Origin: Nocardioides sp. Root682
GTDB lineage: Bacteria; Actinomycetota; Actinomycetes; Propionibacteriales; Nocardioidaceae
DNA length: 64,000 bases
NCBI RefSeq assembly: GCF_001427795.1
Contig: NZ_LMHJ01000001.1
Location: 543,773 to 607,772, forward strand
Reading direction: 5' to 3'
Position numbers and translations under genes: made by a program. The notes below the pieces were generated by a model. It had not been told where the DNA came from and searched no databases. It saw only the letters and a program-made list of their open reading frames with translations. Positions 23,051-31,178 of the stretch are shown piece by piece. Position 1 is the stretch's first letter, and the number at the start of each line of letters is the position of its first letter.

Positions 23051-24325
23051 TCAGAGGATCGCGCCGACGGGTTCGGGCTGGAAGCCGGGGAACACCTGGG
23101 CCGAGGAGGCGCCCATCCGCTTCACGGCGACCTCGGCGAGCACGCTGCGGTAGTCGGTGGTGACGAGCAGGTCGGCGTTGGCGGTGTTGGTCAGGCCGGG
23201 CCAGGTGCCGTGATAGCCGCCCTTGACGCCTGCGCCGAAGAGCATCATCGCGGTGCCGTAGCCGTGGTCCAGGCCGTAGTTGGCGTTCTCCTTGGTACGA
23301 CGACCGAACTCCGAGAGCGTCACGAGGGTGACCTTCGCGGCCAGTGGTCCCAGGTCGGTGAAGAACGCGGCGATGCCGCGGGCGAGCTCGGTGGTCATCT
23401 GTTGCATCTCGCCCCAGCCGAGGGGTCCGAGGTTGGCGTGGTGGTCCCAGGAGCCGTAGTCGACGGCGATCACCTCGGCGCCGACGTCTCCGCGGATGGT
23501 GCGCGCGGCGGCGGCCATTGCCTTGCCGAAGTCGCCACCCGGGTAGGCGGCGCCGTTCGCGGGGGTCGTGGCGACCGCCTTGACGGGAGCGAAGTCGCCG
23601 ACCGCCTGCATGGCGGCCCGCGCGCCGACGCCGAGCGGTCCGGGCGCCCCAGCCCACATCGTCCGCATCGACTTCGGGCGCCGGCGCGCGGTGTCCCATT
23701 TGTCCGCCCCGGCCAGCTGCATGTCGGCGATGGTGTCGACGGCGACGCTGGCCTGCGGCCCGGCCAGGGCCACGGGCGGCACCGACTCACCGAAGCTGAT
23801 TGCCTGCAGCGGGTTGCTGTAGCTGTCGCGCCCGATCAGTCGGTTGAGCCAGCCGACGCGTGCGGCGGACCCGGGGTCGGCGTCCTCGACCGCCTCGATG
23901 GCGGCGAAGTGCGAGCGGTTGGGCGCGGGCAGCCCGGTGGCGTGCACGGTCGCCATCTGCCCGGCGTTCCACAGTGGCAACAGCGGCGCGAGGTTCGGGT
24001 GCAGGCCGAAGAACCCGTCCTTCACGAGGAGCGTCTCGGACGGGACCGCGATCCGTGGCCGGGCGGCGTAGTAGACGGGGTCGGCGTGCGGGACCACGAG
24101 GCTCATCCCGTCGACGGCGCCGCGCATCGAGAGCACGACCAGGACGGCGGGTGCCGACCGCGTGGCGGCGTACGACGTCTCCATGAAGGCCGTGCCGAAC
24201 GCACTGACCGCGGACAGGGTGGCGCCGACGCCCACTGAGCCGCGCAGCAGCCCGCGCCGCGACATCCGGGTGAACTCCGCGCACCCCACCGCACACTCGG
24301 CCGAAGAGGAATCAGAAGCAGTCAC
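23051..24325 (-). CDS. DUF1501 family exported protein (Tat signal)
   Basis: A 424-residue protein with a twin-arginine signal, SRRGLLRGSVGVGATLSAV (about residues 22-40), so it is exported folded. The mature domain belongs to DUF1501, a sulfatase/alkaline-phosphatase-like fold: VLVVLSMRGAVDGMSLVVP at the start, GSWDHHANLG and LVTLSEFGRRTKENANYGLDHG further on. Members are paired with DUF1800 proteins and are of unknown substrate. Here the DUF1800 gene ends 9 bp upstream, so the two form an operon. Confidence 0.88.
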   Translation of the reverse strand: MTASDSSSAECAVGCAEFTRMSRRGLLRGSVGVGATLSAVSAFGTAFMETSYAATRSAPAVLVVLSMRGAVDGMSLVVPHADPVYYAARPRIAVPSETLLVKDGFFGLHPNLAPLLPLWNAGQMATVHATGLPAPNRSHFAAIEAVEDADPGSAARVGWLNRLIGRDSYSNPLQAISFGESVPPVALAGPQASVAVDTIADMQLAGADKWDTARRRPKSMRTMWAGAPGPLGVGARAAMQAVGDFAPVKAVATTPANGAAYPGGDFGKAMAAAARTIRGDVGAEVIAVDYGSWDHHANLGPLGWGEMQQMTTELARGIAAFFTDLGPLAAKVTLVTLSEFGRRTKENANYGLDHGYGTAMMLFGAGVKGGYHGTWPGLTNTANADLLVTTDYRSVLAEVAVKRMGASSAQVFPGFQPEPVGAIL

Positions 24326-24334
24326 GGGCCAACC

Positions 24335-25795
24335 TCATCTCGTCATGTGGGTCGGTGAATCGAGGAAGACGGTGAGCAGCCGCGGCCAGTCCCAGCGCAT
24401 GACCCGGTGGGTGGAGGTGATCACGTCCGAGGGACGGCACCCGGTGGCCTCGCAGGCGACCTGCAGCAGCAGGGCCGTCGAACCGGACCCGTGCACACAG
24501 CGGGCGACGTGGTCGACGAGCTCGTCGAACCTGATCCGGCTCTGCGGCAGCCAGCTGACGGGGCTGCGGTAGCCGGTGCCGACCTTGGGCCACCAGCCGC
24601 CGGCCATCGTGTAGTGGATGTCGAGCGAGGCCAGGAATCGCGACGTCGAGCCCCAGTCGGCGGCGGTGTCGGGCCGTCCGTCGGGGCGCTGCCAGCCGAA
24701 CGGGGTCAGCCCGATCGCCTGGCTCTGCCACAGGATCGCATTGGCGCCCGAGGAGTCGCTGCTGTTCTTCGGAGCGGCGGTGAACCGCGCCCCCAGCGCC
24801 CGCCAGGTCCCGACCACGTCCTCGGACGGCGTGCGGACCTTCCTCCCCCGCGACCCCGCGAACTCGGCCGAGGCGACCAGCGACTTGAGCACCGGCCGGA
24901 TCGCCGTCCCGTTGGCGAGGTAGACCTGCGCGAGCCGGGTGACCAGCGCGTCCGAGGGCGTGTCGGAGACGAACCGCCGGGCGAGCTTGAGCGCGATCCG
25001 CCGCGCGGTCGCGGGATGGTGCGCGAGGTACTTCAGGTACGCCGTCAGCACCACACGTCCGTCGGGGTCGCTGTTGGCGTGCTCGAATCCCATCACCTTC
25101 ACCGGCCCGGTCCAGTGCTTGGCCGGGTCGTACGAGAACGCCCAGTCGGACCACAGCCCGACGCGGTAACCCGTGAGGATGCGCGCGGAGCTCTTCACGT
25201 CGTCCTCGCCGTAGTTGCCGCGGCCCACCGTGTGCAGCTCGAGCAGCTCACGACCGAGGTTCTCGTTGGGCGCGGACTTCGAGGAGTTCGCGTTGTTCAG
25301 GTAGACGGCCATCGCCGGGTGGGTGGTCGCGGCGAGGAGCAGGTCCTCGAACCTCCCCAGCGCGTGCGTCCGCACGGTCTTGCCGTACGACGTCCGGAAC
25401 GGCCCGACCTCACCGGTGGCGGGGACGTGGAGGTGGTGCTCCCAGAACTCCGCCAGCACTTCGCGCACCTGGCGCTGCGACCCGAACCGGCGCACCATCG
25501 CCCAGCACTGGTAGTTCGCGTCGGCTCGCCACAGCTCCTCGACGTCGTCCTGGTGTCGCTGCCACACGGTCGCCGGGCTCGCGTTGATCGAGGACCACCA
25601 GCGGCCCGTCTGGGCGTACCAGTCGTCGGGGTACCCGTCAGCCAGCTGCCGGTCGAACCACGGCCCGAAGCCGCCGGCTGCCGCGACCTGGTTGCGCAGC
25701 GCAGGCGTGTAGCCGCCGGTGAAGCGCCGCAACCCGTGCAGCGTCGCGGCGCGCGGCATCGCCGTGCGGCGGTAGGGACGTGGCGTGTACGTCAC
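24335..25795 (-). CDS. DUF1800 family protein
   Basis: A 486-residue protein of DUF1800. Conserved segments: HALGRFEDLLLAATTHPAM, NENLGRELLELHTVG, then ILTGYRVG and RRIALKLARRFVSDTPS. The family always travels with DUF1501 and is probably exported or surface-linked, but no clear signal is present here. The GTG at 25795 is chosen because it lies 7 bp past the previous stop and the conserved part begins within 15 residues; a longer frame would overlap the upstream gene. It is co-transcribed with the downstream DUF1501 gene. Confidence 0.85.
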   Translation of the reverse strand: MTYTPRPYRRTAMPRAATLHGLRRFTGGYTPALRNQVAAAGGFGPWFDRQLADGYPDDWYAQTGRWWSSINASPATVWQRHQDDVEELWRADANYQCWAMVRRFGSQRQVREVLAEFWEHHLHVPATGEVGPFRTSYGKTVRTHALGRFEDLLLAATTHPAMAVYLNNANSSKSAPNENLGRELLELHTVGRGNYGEDDVKSSARILTGYRVGLWSDWAFSYDPAKHWTGPVKVMGFEHANSDPDGRVVLTAYLKYLAHHPATARRIALKLARRFVSDTPSDALVTRLAQVYLANGTAIRPVLKSLVASAEFAGSRGRKVRTPSEDVVGTWRALGARFTAAPKNSSDSSGANAILWQSQAIGLTPFGWQRPDGRPDTAADWGSTSRFLASLDIHYTMAGGWWPKVGTGYRSPVSWLPQSRIRFDELVDHVARCVHGSGSTALLLQVACEATGCRPSDVITSTHRVMRWDWPRLLTVFLDSPTHMTR

Positions 25796-25802
25796 CCATC
25801 CG

Positions 25803-26228
25803 TCATCGGCCGGAGGTCGACCCGCCTGAGGTGTTCTGCGCTTCCGCGCGCTGCTTGATCTCCGCCCACGGGCAGCGCTGGCGCAGGGTGGCCCCGCTGG
25901 GCGCACCGTCCTGCTGCCTGGCCCACTCCGAGTAGTCCGCGAAGCTGCCGGTGCTCCCCGGAGCCCTGAGGTACGACGCCACGATGGCCACGACGTCGTC
26001 GTCGCTCCATCGACGGGTGGTCGACCGGGTCTTGTTGGTCGCCACGCCCGCCCGGGTGCAGGCCTCGTTCCACGAGCCGAACCGGCGGATCAGCAACGCC
26101 GGGGAGGCTGCGTCGTGGCTGCGCTGCCAGGCGTCGTACGCACCGGCGGTGAGGGGTTCGCCGAGCTCGCCGGCGGCGGCCGCGAGGTCCGCGGCGAGCC
26201 GTGCGTCGCTGTAGTCAGGGGCCCTCAT
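25803..26228 (-). CDS. Homing-endonuclease-associated repeat (HNH_repeat) protein
   Basis: A 141-residue protein made of two helical repeats of the type found beside HNH and homing endonucleases: repeat 1 ends LLIRRFGSWNEACTRAGV (about 45-62), repeat 2 runs from RWSDDDVVAIVASYL (about 73-87) to ATLRQRCPWAEIKQRA. These repeats are thought to bind DNA. No nuclease domain is present, so it could be a DNA-binding regulator or a remnant. The ATG at 26228 is fixed by a minus-strand TATGGT -10 box 7 nt upstream. It lies 7 bp before the DUF1800-DUF1501 pair. Confidence 0.75.
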   Translation of the reverse strand: MRAPDYSDARLAADLAAAAGELGEPLTAGAYDAWQRSHDAASPALLIRRFGSWNEACTRAGVATNKTRSTTRRWSDDDVVAIVASYLRAPGSTGSFADYSEWARQQDGAPSGATLRQRCPWAEIKQRAEAQNTSGGSTSGR

Positions 26229-26235
26229 GTGCCCG

Positions 26236-26241
26236 ACCATA
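26236..26241 (-). promoter_or_regulatory. -10 element of leaderless HNH_repeat/DUF1800/DUF1501 operon
   Basis: Minus-strand TATGGT, 7 nt before the ATG at 26228. It decides that start over the in-frame ATG at 26240. Confidence 0.6.
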
Positions 26242-26303
26242 GCCCCACGTCGCGGCGGGGCGGGGCGCCGTCGCGGCTCCCGTTTGTCGGTGAGAGACGA
26301 AGA

Positions 26304-26321
26304 ACCGACCACATCGTCGGT
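26304..26321 (+). promoter_or_regulatory. Inverted repeat upstream of DUF3556 gene
   Basis: ACCGAC-CACATC-GTCGGT is a perfect 6-6-6 inverted repeat, extended by GAAG/CTTC outside. It lies 36 bp before a possible -10 box TACTTT (26357-26362). A regulator site or a leader hairpin is possible. Confidence 0.45.
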
Positions 26322-26408
26322 CTTCGGAGCCGTGATGCAGCGCACCTCCCGCGGCCTACTTTCGACTCGCGCGGGCCGCCGGCCGGTCCGCCCCGAAGGA
26401 GCCACGAC

Positions 26409-28208
26409 ATGCCTTTTCTCACGCCCGATGCACCGCCGGCCGATCCGGCGGAGTTCCTCACCCGACCGCGGCAGGAGCGGATCCACTTCCTTGCCACCTT
26501 CTGGGCCGAGTACGGCTTCGGCACCCCCAAGATGGTGCACACGATCTACATCGTGAAGCTGCTGGTCCTGTCCATCGGCGGCGGCATCGCGCTCGCCACG
26601 CTCACCTCCGACGTCGGAGGCATGTTCGACGTCGGGTCCTGGTGGGACGAGCCGGTGATCTACCAGAAGGTCGTGCTCTGGACGTTGTTCCTGGAGCTCT
26701 TCGGCATCGGGGGCACCTGGGGCCCGCTCGCGGCCCACTTCAAGCCGATGACGGGCGGCATCGCCTACTGGGCGCGACCGGACACCATCCGGCTCCCCCC
26801 GTGGCCGGGCAAGGTGCCGTTCACGGCCGGCGACAACCGGAGCGTGTTCGACGTGCTCCTCTACCTCACCACCCTGGCGAGCTTCCTGGTCGCGGTCGTC
26901 GCCGGCAGCTCGACCACGATCGACGGGCTCGGCGGGATCGAGATGGTCGACCCCGTGCTGATGGCCGTCGCCGCCGGCCTCCTCGTCCTCTGCGGCCTGC
27001 GCGACAAGACGCTCTTCCTCGCAGCCCGGGGCGAGCAGTACCTGCCGATCCTGCTCATCTCGGCCCTTGCCGGCAGCGTCCTGACCTACACCGACTTCAT
27101 CATCGCGGCGAAGCTGATCATCGTGATCGTCTGGGTCGGCGCATCGATCTCGAAGATCAACCCCCACTTCGAGAACGTCGTGCCGCCGATGGTCTCGAAC
27201 GCGCCCTTCACGCCGAAGTTCCTCAAGCGTGCCCACTACCGCTCGATTCCCGACGACCTCAAGCCGTCGCGCCTCGCGTGGTTCATGGCCCACGTCCTCG
27301 GCACGACCGCCGAGCTCGCCGTCCCTCTCGTGCTGCTGTTCAGCACCAACTGGACGATCACGCTGCTCGCCGTGGGCTCGATGGTGCTGTTCCACCTCTT
27401 CATCACGCAGACGTTCCCGCTCGCCGTCCCGCTGGAGTGGAACATCGTCTTCGCCTACATCGCGATCTTCCTGTTCGCCGGCCACTTCGCCGGTGACGGC
27501 TACACCATCGCGGACTTCAGCGAGGGCTGGATGCTGCCGGCGATCGTGGCGGTGCTCGTCTTCTTCCCCGTCCTGGGCAACCTGCGCCCCGACCTGGTCT
27601 CCTTCCTCCCCTCAATGCGGCAGTACGCCGGCAACTGGGCGTCGGCCACCTGGGCGTTCAAGCCCGGCGCCGAGGCGAAGCTGAACCAGCTCACGAAGCC
27701 GGCGAAGAACCAGATCGACCAGCTCGTCGAGGGCATGGGCTACGACCCCGCCGTGGCGGAGATGACGATGCAGATGACGCTGGCCTGGCGCTCGATGCAC
27801 AGCCAGGGACGCGGCCTGTTCTCGGTCATGCAGAACTACCTCGGCGACGAGTACGAGAACTACTCACTGCGCGAGGCCGAGTTCTGCTGCAACTCGATCA
27901 TCGGCTGGAACTTCGGCGACGGCCACCTGCACGACGACCAGCTGATCGAGGCCATCCAGAAGCGCGTGGGCTTCGAGCCCGGCGAGTTCGTGGTGGTCTG
28001 GGTCGAGTCCCAGCCGATCCACAAGAAGACCCAGGCCTACTTCGTCATGGACGCGGCGCTCGGCATCGTCGAGCGCGGTACCTGGCTGGTGTCCGACTGC
28101 GTCAAGGCGCAGCCCTGGCTCCCCGACGGACCCGTCCCGGTGGACGTGACCTACCGGAACGCTGCCCACCACCCGCAGCTCGCCCAGCCGCCACGGGCGA
28201 ACGCATGA
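26409..28208 (+). CDS. DUF3556 family membrane protein
   Basis: A 599-residue protein. The N-terminal two thirds hold about nine membrane helices with conserved loops (RIHFLATFWAEYGFGTPKMV, GIGGTWGPLAAHFKPMTGG, and INPHFENVVPPM); the last third is soluble and helical, with YDPAVAEMTMQMTLAWRSMH and EAEFCCNSIIGWNFGDGH. This is DUF3556, found in mycobacteria and other actinobacteria, function unknown. The ATG at 26409 has GAAGGAG upstream. The next gene, an acyl-CoA ligase, starts within its stop (ATGA), suggesting a joint role in modifying or moving an acyl group. Confidence 0.85.
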   Translation: MPFLTPDAPPADPAEFLTRPRQERIHFLATFWAEYGFGTPKMVHTIYIVKLLVLSIGGGIALATLTSDVGGMFDVGSWWDEPVIYQKVVLWTLFLELFGIGGTWGPLAAHFKPMTGGIAYWARPDTIRLPPWPGKVPFTAGDNRSVFDVLLYLTTLASFLVAVVAGSSTTIDGLGGIEMVDPVLMAVAAGLLVLCGLRDKTLFLAARGEQYLPILLISALAGSVLTYTDFIIAAKLIIVIVWVGASISKINPHFENVVPPMVSNAPFTPKFLKRAHYRSIPDDLKPSRLAWFMAHVLGTTAELAVPLVLLFSTNWTITLLAVGSMVLFHLFITQTFPLAVPLEWNIVFAYIAIFLFAGHFAGDGYTIADFSEGWMLPAIVAVLVFFPVLGNLRPDLVSFLPSMRQYAGNWASATWAFKPGAEAKLNQLTKPAKNQIDQLVEGMGYDPAVAEMTMQMTLAWRSMHSQGRGLFSVMQNYLGDEYENYSLREAEFCCNSIIGWNFGDGHLHDDQLIEAIQKRVGFEPGEFVVVWVESQPIHKKTQAYFVMDAALGIVERGTWLVSDCVKAQPWLPDGPVPVDVTYRNAAHHPQLAQPPRANA

Positions 28209-29707
28209 CCACGACGGCCACCGCCGACAGCCTCGCCCGGATCCCGTTCCTCCGGGAGGAGCGGGATCCGGGTGGTCGCTGCCTGAGCGACGGCGAGCGC
28301 ACCCTCGACAACACGGCCTTCGCTGCCGGCGTACGACGCCTTGCGGGTCGCCTCGCCGAGCTGGGCATCTCCCCCGGCGACAACGTCGCCGTGATGCTGC
28401 CGAACTGCGCGGAGATCGTCACCACGATGTTCGCGGCGTGGCACCACGGCTCGGCCCTGACGCCGGTGAACCCGGCGCTGACCGACGACGAGGCCCTCTA
28501 CCAGCTCGAGGACTCGGCGTCGGCCGTGCTGGTGGGAGACGAGCGGGCGCGAGTGCTCGCGGACCAGCTCGAGATCGCGTGGGTGGACGTCCGTTCGGTC
28601 CACGCGGACCCGGGCGGGCCCGAGCCGGGCGGGCCCGAGCCGGACAGCCTGCCGCTCGCGCAACCACACGACTTCGCCCTCGTGATCTACACCAGCGGGA
28701 CGACGGGGCGCCCCAAGGGGGTGCTGCTCGACCACGCCAACATCGCCGCGATGAGCGCGTCCCTGGTCGAGCACTTCGACCTCACGGCCACCGACACCAG
28801 CCTGCTCGTGCTGCCGTTGTTCCACGCCAACGGGCTCATCGCCAGCGTCGTGTCCGTCCTGCGCGCCGGGGGCGACGTCGTCGTGGCGCCACGCTTCTCG
28901 CCGTCGACCTTCTGGGACCTCGTCGAGGAGCACCGTCCGACGTACTTCTCGGCCGTGCCCACGATGTACGCCGTCCTCGAGGCCACCACGGAGCGCGCCG
29001 TCGACACGTCGTCACTGAGGTTCGTGATCTCTGGCGCGGCGCCGATGCCGGCCGAGCTGATCACCCGCTTCGAGCAGCGCTTCGACGTCGCCGTGGTGGA
29101 GGGGTACGGGCTCTCCGAGGGCAGCGTCGCGTCGACGATCAACCCGGTCGCCGGCCCGCGCAAGCCCGGCACGGTGGGCATCGCCCTGCCCGGTCAGGAG
29201 GTCGCCGTCGTGTCCTCGACGGGCGAGCACCAGCCGACCGGCCTGCGGGGCGAGGTCGTCATCCGGGGAGCGAACGTGATGCGCGGCTATCTCGGTCGCC
29301 CCGAGGAGACCGCCAAGGTGCTCCGCGACGGCTGGCTCCACACCGGTGACGTGGGGACGATCGACGAGGACGGCTACCTGCGCATCGTCGACCGGATCAA
29401 GGAGCTGATCATCCGCGGCGGGGAGAACATCTATCCCAAGGAGATCGAGGAGTGCCTCTACGGTCACCCGGCGGTCCTCGAGGCGGCCGTCGTCGGCCAG
29501 CCCGACTCCGTGCTCGGCGAGGTTCCCGTCGCGTACGTCGCCGCCAAGCCCGGCCTGGCCGTCACCGAGGACGAGCTGAGGGCCCACTGCGCGGCGTCGC
29601 TGGCGCGCTACAAGGTGCCCGAGGCGGTCCACGTGCTCGCGGAGCTGCCGAAGAACTCGGTCGGCAAGCTGGTCAAGGCGCGCCTGCGGGAGCCGGCCAA
29701 CGACTGA
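28205..29707 (+). CDS. AMP-forming acyl-CoA ligase/synthetase
   Basis: A 500-residue class I adenylate-forming enzyme. Seen motifs: VIYTSGTTGRPKG (P-loop), VEGYGLSEGS, GWLHTGDVGTIDEDGYLRIV, DRIKELIIRGGENIYPKEIE, and the catalytic Lys in PKNSVGKLVK near the C-terminus. It activates a carboxylate as the acyl-AMP and joins it to CoA; the chain-length preference cannot be read. It is translationally coupled to DUF3556, and a PucR regulator lies just downstream. Confidence 0.9.
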   Translation: MTTTATADSLARIPFLREERDPGGRCLSDGERTLDNTAFAAGVRRLAGRLAELGISPGDNVAVMLPNCAEIVTTMFAAWHHGSALTPVNPALTDDEALYQLEDSASAVLVGDERARVLADQLEIAWVDVRSVHADPGGPEPGGPEPDSLPLAQPHDFALVIYTSGTTGRPKGVLLDHANIAAMSASLVEHFDLTATDTSLLVLPLFHANGLIASVVSVLRAGGDVVVAPRFSPSTFWDLVEEHRPTYFSAVPTMYAVLEATTERAVDTSSLRFVISGAAPMPAELITRFEQRFDVAVVEGYGLSEGSVASTINPVAGPRKPGTVGIALPGQEVAVVSSTGEHQPTGLRGEVVIRGANVMRGYLGRPEETAKVLRDGWLHTGDVGTIDEDGYLRIVDRIKELIIRGGENIYPKEIEECLYGHPAVLEAAVVGQPDSVLGEVPVAYVAAKPGLAVTEDELRAHCAASLARYKVPEAVHVLAELPKNSVGKLVKARLREPAND

Positions 29708-29773
29708 CGACCGGGCGCCGGCCTCTTGTGCGCTGGGACCAAATCGGGACTCGCTCGTTCGTCCCTTCAGACA

Positions 29774-29787
29774 GTGACGCACGTCAC
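29774..29787 (+). promoter_or_regulatory. CRP-like site upstream of pucR-type gene
   Basis: GTGA-CGCACG-TCAC, a perfect half-site pair with 6-bp spacing, centred 31 bp before the PucR start (29811). It matches the site at 565-578. Confidence 0.55.
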
Positions 29788-29810
29788 CCCACCCATGCCA
29801 CGATGCGGAG

Positions 29811-31088
29811 ATGTCAGACGTGATGACCGACAGGTTCACGACGAGCGACCTCGTCGAGAAGGTGGCCGCCAACCTGCACCACAAGCTCGGCGACCTGAGC
29901 AACGCGATGCGGGACCGGCTCTCCACCCGCATCGTGGAGCTGGAGGGTGAAGGGGCGATCTTCGACCTCCTCTACGCCAGCATCGAGGGCAACGTCGAGA
30001 ACATCCTGTACTCGCTGCGCCATGACATCGTCGTCGACAACATCGAGCCGCCGTCAGCGGCGTACGAGTACGCCCGCCGGCTCGCGCAGCGAGGCGTGCC
30101 CGTCAGCGCCCTGGTCCGCGCCTACCGACTGGGGCAGCAGTTCCTGCTCGAGCAGGCCTTCCAGGAGTTCGAGCTGGTCGACGCCGAGGCGGAGCAGCGC
30201 GCCGCCGGGCTCGAGCGCGTCGTCGCGGTCACCTTCGACTACATCGACTGGATCTCCCAGCGCGTCATCACGGTCTACGAGAGCGAGCGCGAGCGCTGGC
30301 TGGCCGAGCAGAGCAGCGCCCGCGCCAACCGGGTCGACGACATCCTCGCCGGCTCCGAGACCGACGTCGACGCCGCCGAGGCCGTCATCGGCTACCGGCT
30401 CCGCGTCCCTCACCTCGGAGCGGTCCTGTGGGTCCACGAGACCGGCACCCAGCAGGACCAGCTCTCCCGCTTCACCAAGGCCGCCGGCGCGATCGCCGAG
30501 CACCTCGACTCCAAGCGGCTCCCCCTCGTGATCCCCCGTGACCGCGCGAGCGCCTGGGCGTGGTTCGCCGTCCGCGACGACGTGGAGCCCGACCTCGACG
30601 TGATCCGCTCGCTGCTCGGCGACGCCGGCGGACCGCCCGTGCCCATGGTCGCCCTCGGCCGGCCACGCTCCGGACTCAGCGGCTTCCGCCGTACCCACGA
30701 GGAAGCCGTCAAGGCGCAGCAGGTCGCCACCGTCCGCGACGACCCGAACCACCCCGTCACCAGCTTCGGCGAGCCCGGCCTCAAGATCGCCTCCCTCCTG
30801 GCCAACGACCTCGAGCTCACCCGCGACTGGATCCACGACACCCTCGGCGAGCTCGCCCGCGACGACGAGCACCACGACCGCCTCCGGCACACCCTGCTGC
30901 TGTTCTTCCAGCACGAGAGCAGCTACACCGCCACGGCCGAGGCGATGCTGATGCACAAGAACTCCGTGAAGTACCGCATCGCGTCGGCGGAGAAGGCCCT
31001 CGGTCGTTCCATCAGCACCGACCGTCAGGCCATCGAGCTCGCCCTCACGGCGTGTGACTGGCTGGGGCCGGGCGTCCTCATCACCTGA
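29811..31088 (+). CDS. PucR-family regulator
   Basis: A 425-residue regulator with an N-terminal RsbRD/sensor-like helical domain (about 10-160, including YARRLAQRGVPVSALVRAYRLG), a degenerate GGDEF-like middle (about 165-300) and the PucR C-terminal helix-turn-helix (about 350-415: LRHTLLLFFQHESSYTATAE then HKNSVKYRIASAEKALG). Such proteins activate catabolic or stress genes. It follows the acyl-CoA ligase and precedes the CrtI-like gene; either could be its target. A CACGAT box 6 nt before the ATG suggests a leaderless transcript, with a CRP-like site above it. Confidence 0.87.
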   Translation: MSDVMTDRFTTSDLVEKVAANLHHKLGDLSNAMRDRLSTRIVELEGEGAIFDLLYASIEGNVENILYSLRHDIVVDNIEPPSAAYEYARRLAQRGVPVSALVRAYRLGQQFLLEQAFQEFELVDAEAEQRAAGLERVVAVTFDYIDWISQRVITVYESERERWLAEQSSARANRVDDILAGSETDVDAAEAVIGYRLRVPHLGAVLWVHETGTQQDQLSRFTKAAGAIAEHLDSKRLPLVIPRDRASAWAWFAVRDDVEPDLDVIRSLLGDAGGPPVPMVALGRPRSGLSGFRRTHEEAVKAQQVATVRDDPNHPVTSFGEPGLKIASLLANDLELTRDWIHDTLGELARDDEHHDRLRHTLLLFFQHESSYTATAEAMLMHKNSVKYRIASAEKALGRSISTDRQAIELALTACDWLGPGVLIT

Positions 31089-31166
31089 GCGGGTTTGTGC
31101 GCGACGACCACATCGGCACCTCCGATTCCGGCGCGGCAGACCATGCCCGCATGGGGCGCCGCGCCC

Positions 31167-31172
31167 TAGGTT
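31167..31172 (+). promoter_or_regulatory. -10 element of leaderless CrtI-like gene
   Basis: TAGGTT, 6 nt before the ATG at 31179, with no ribosome binding site. Confidence 0.6.
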
Positions 31173-31178
31173 CGTGCC

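Noticed and set aside
26115..26408. 98-residue N-terminal extension of DUF3556
   Set aside because: It overlaps the divergent HNH_repeat gene and the promoter; the ATG at 26409 has a good ribosome binding site.
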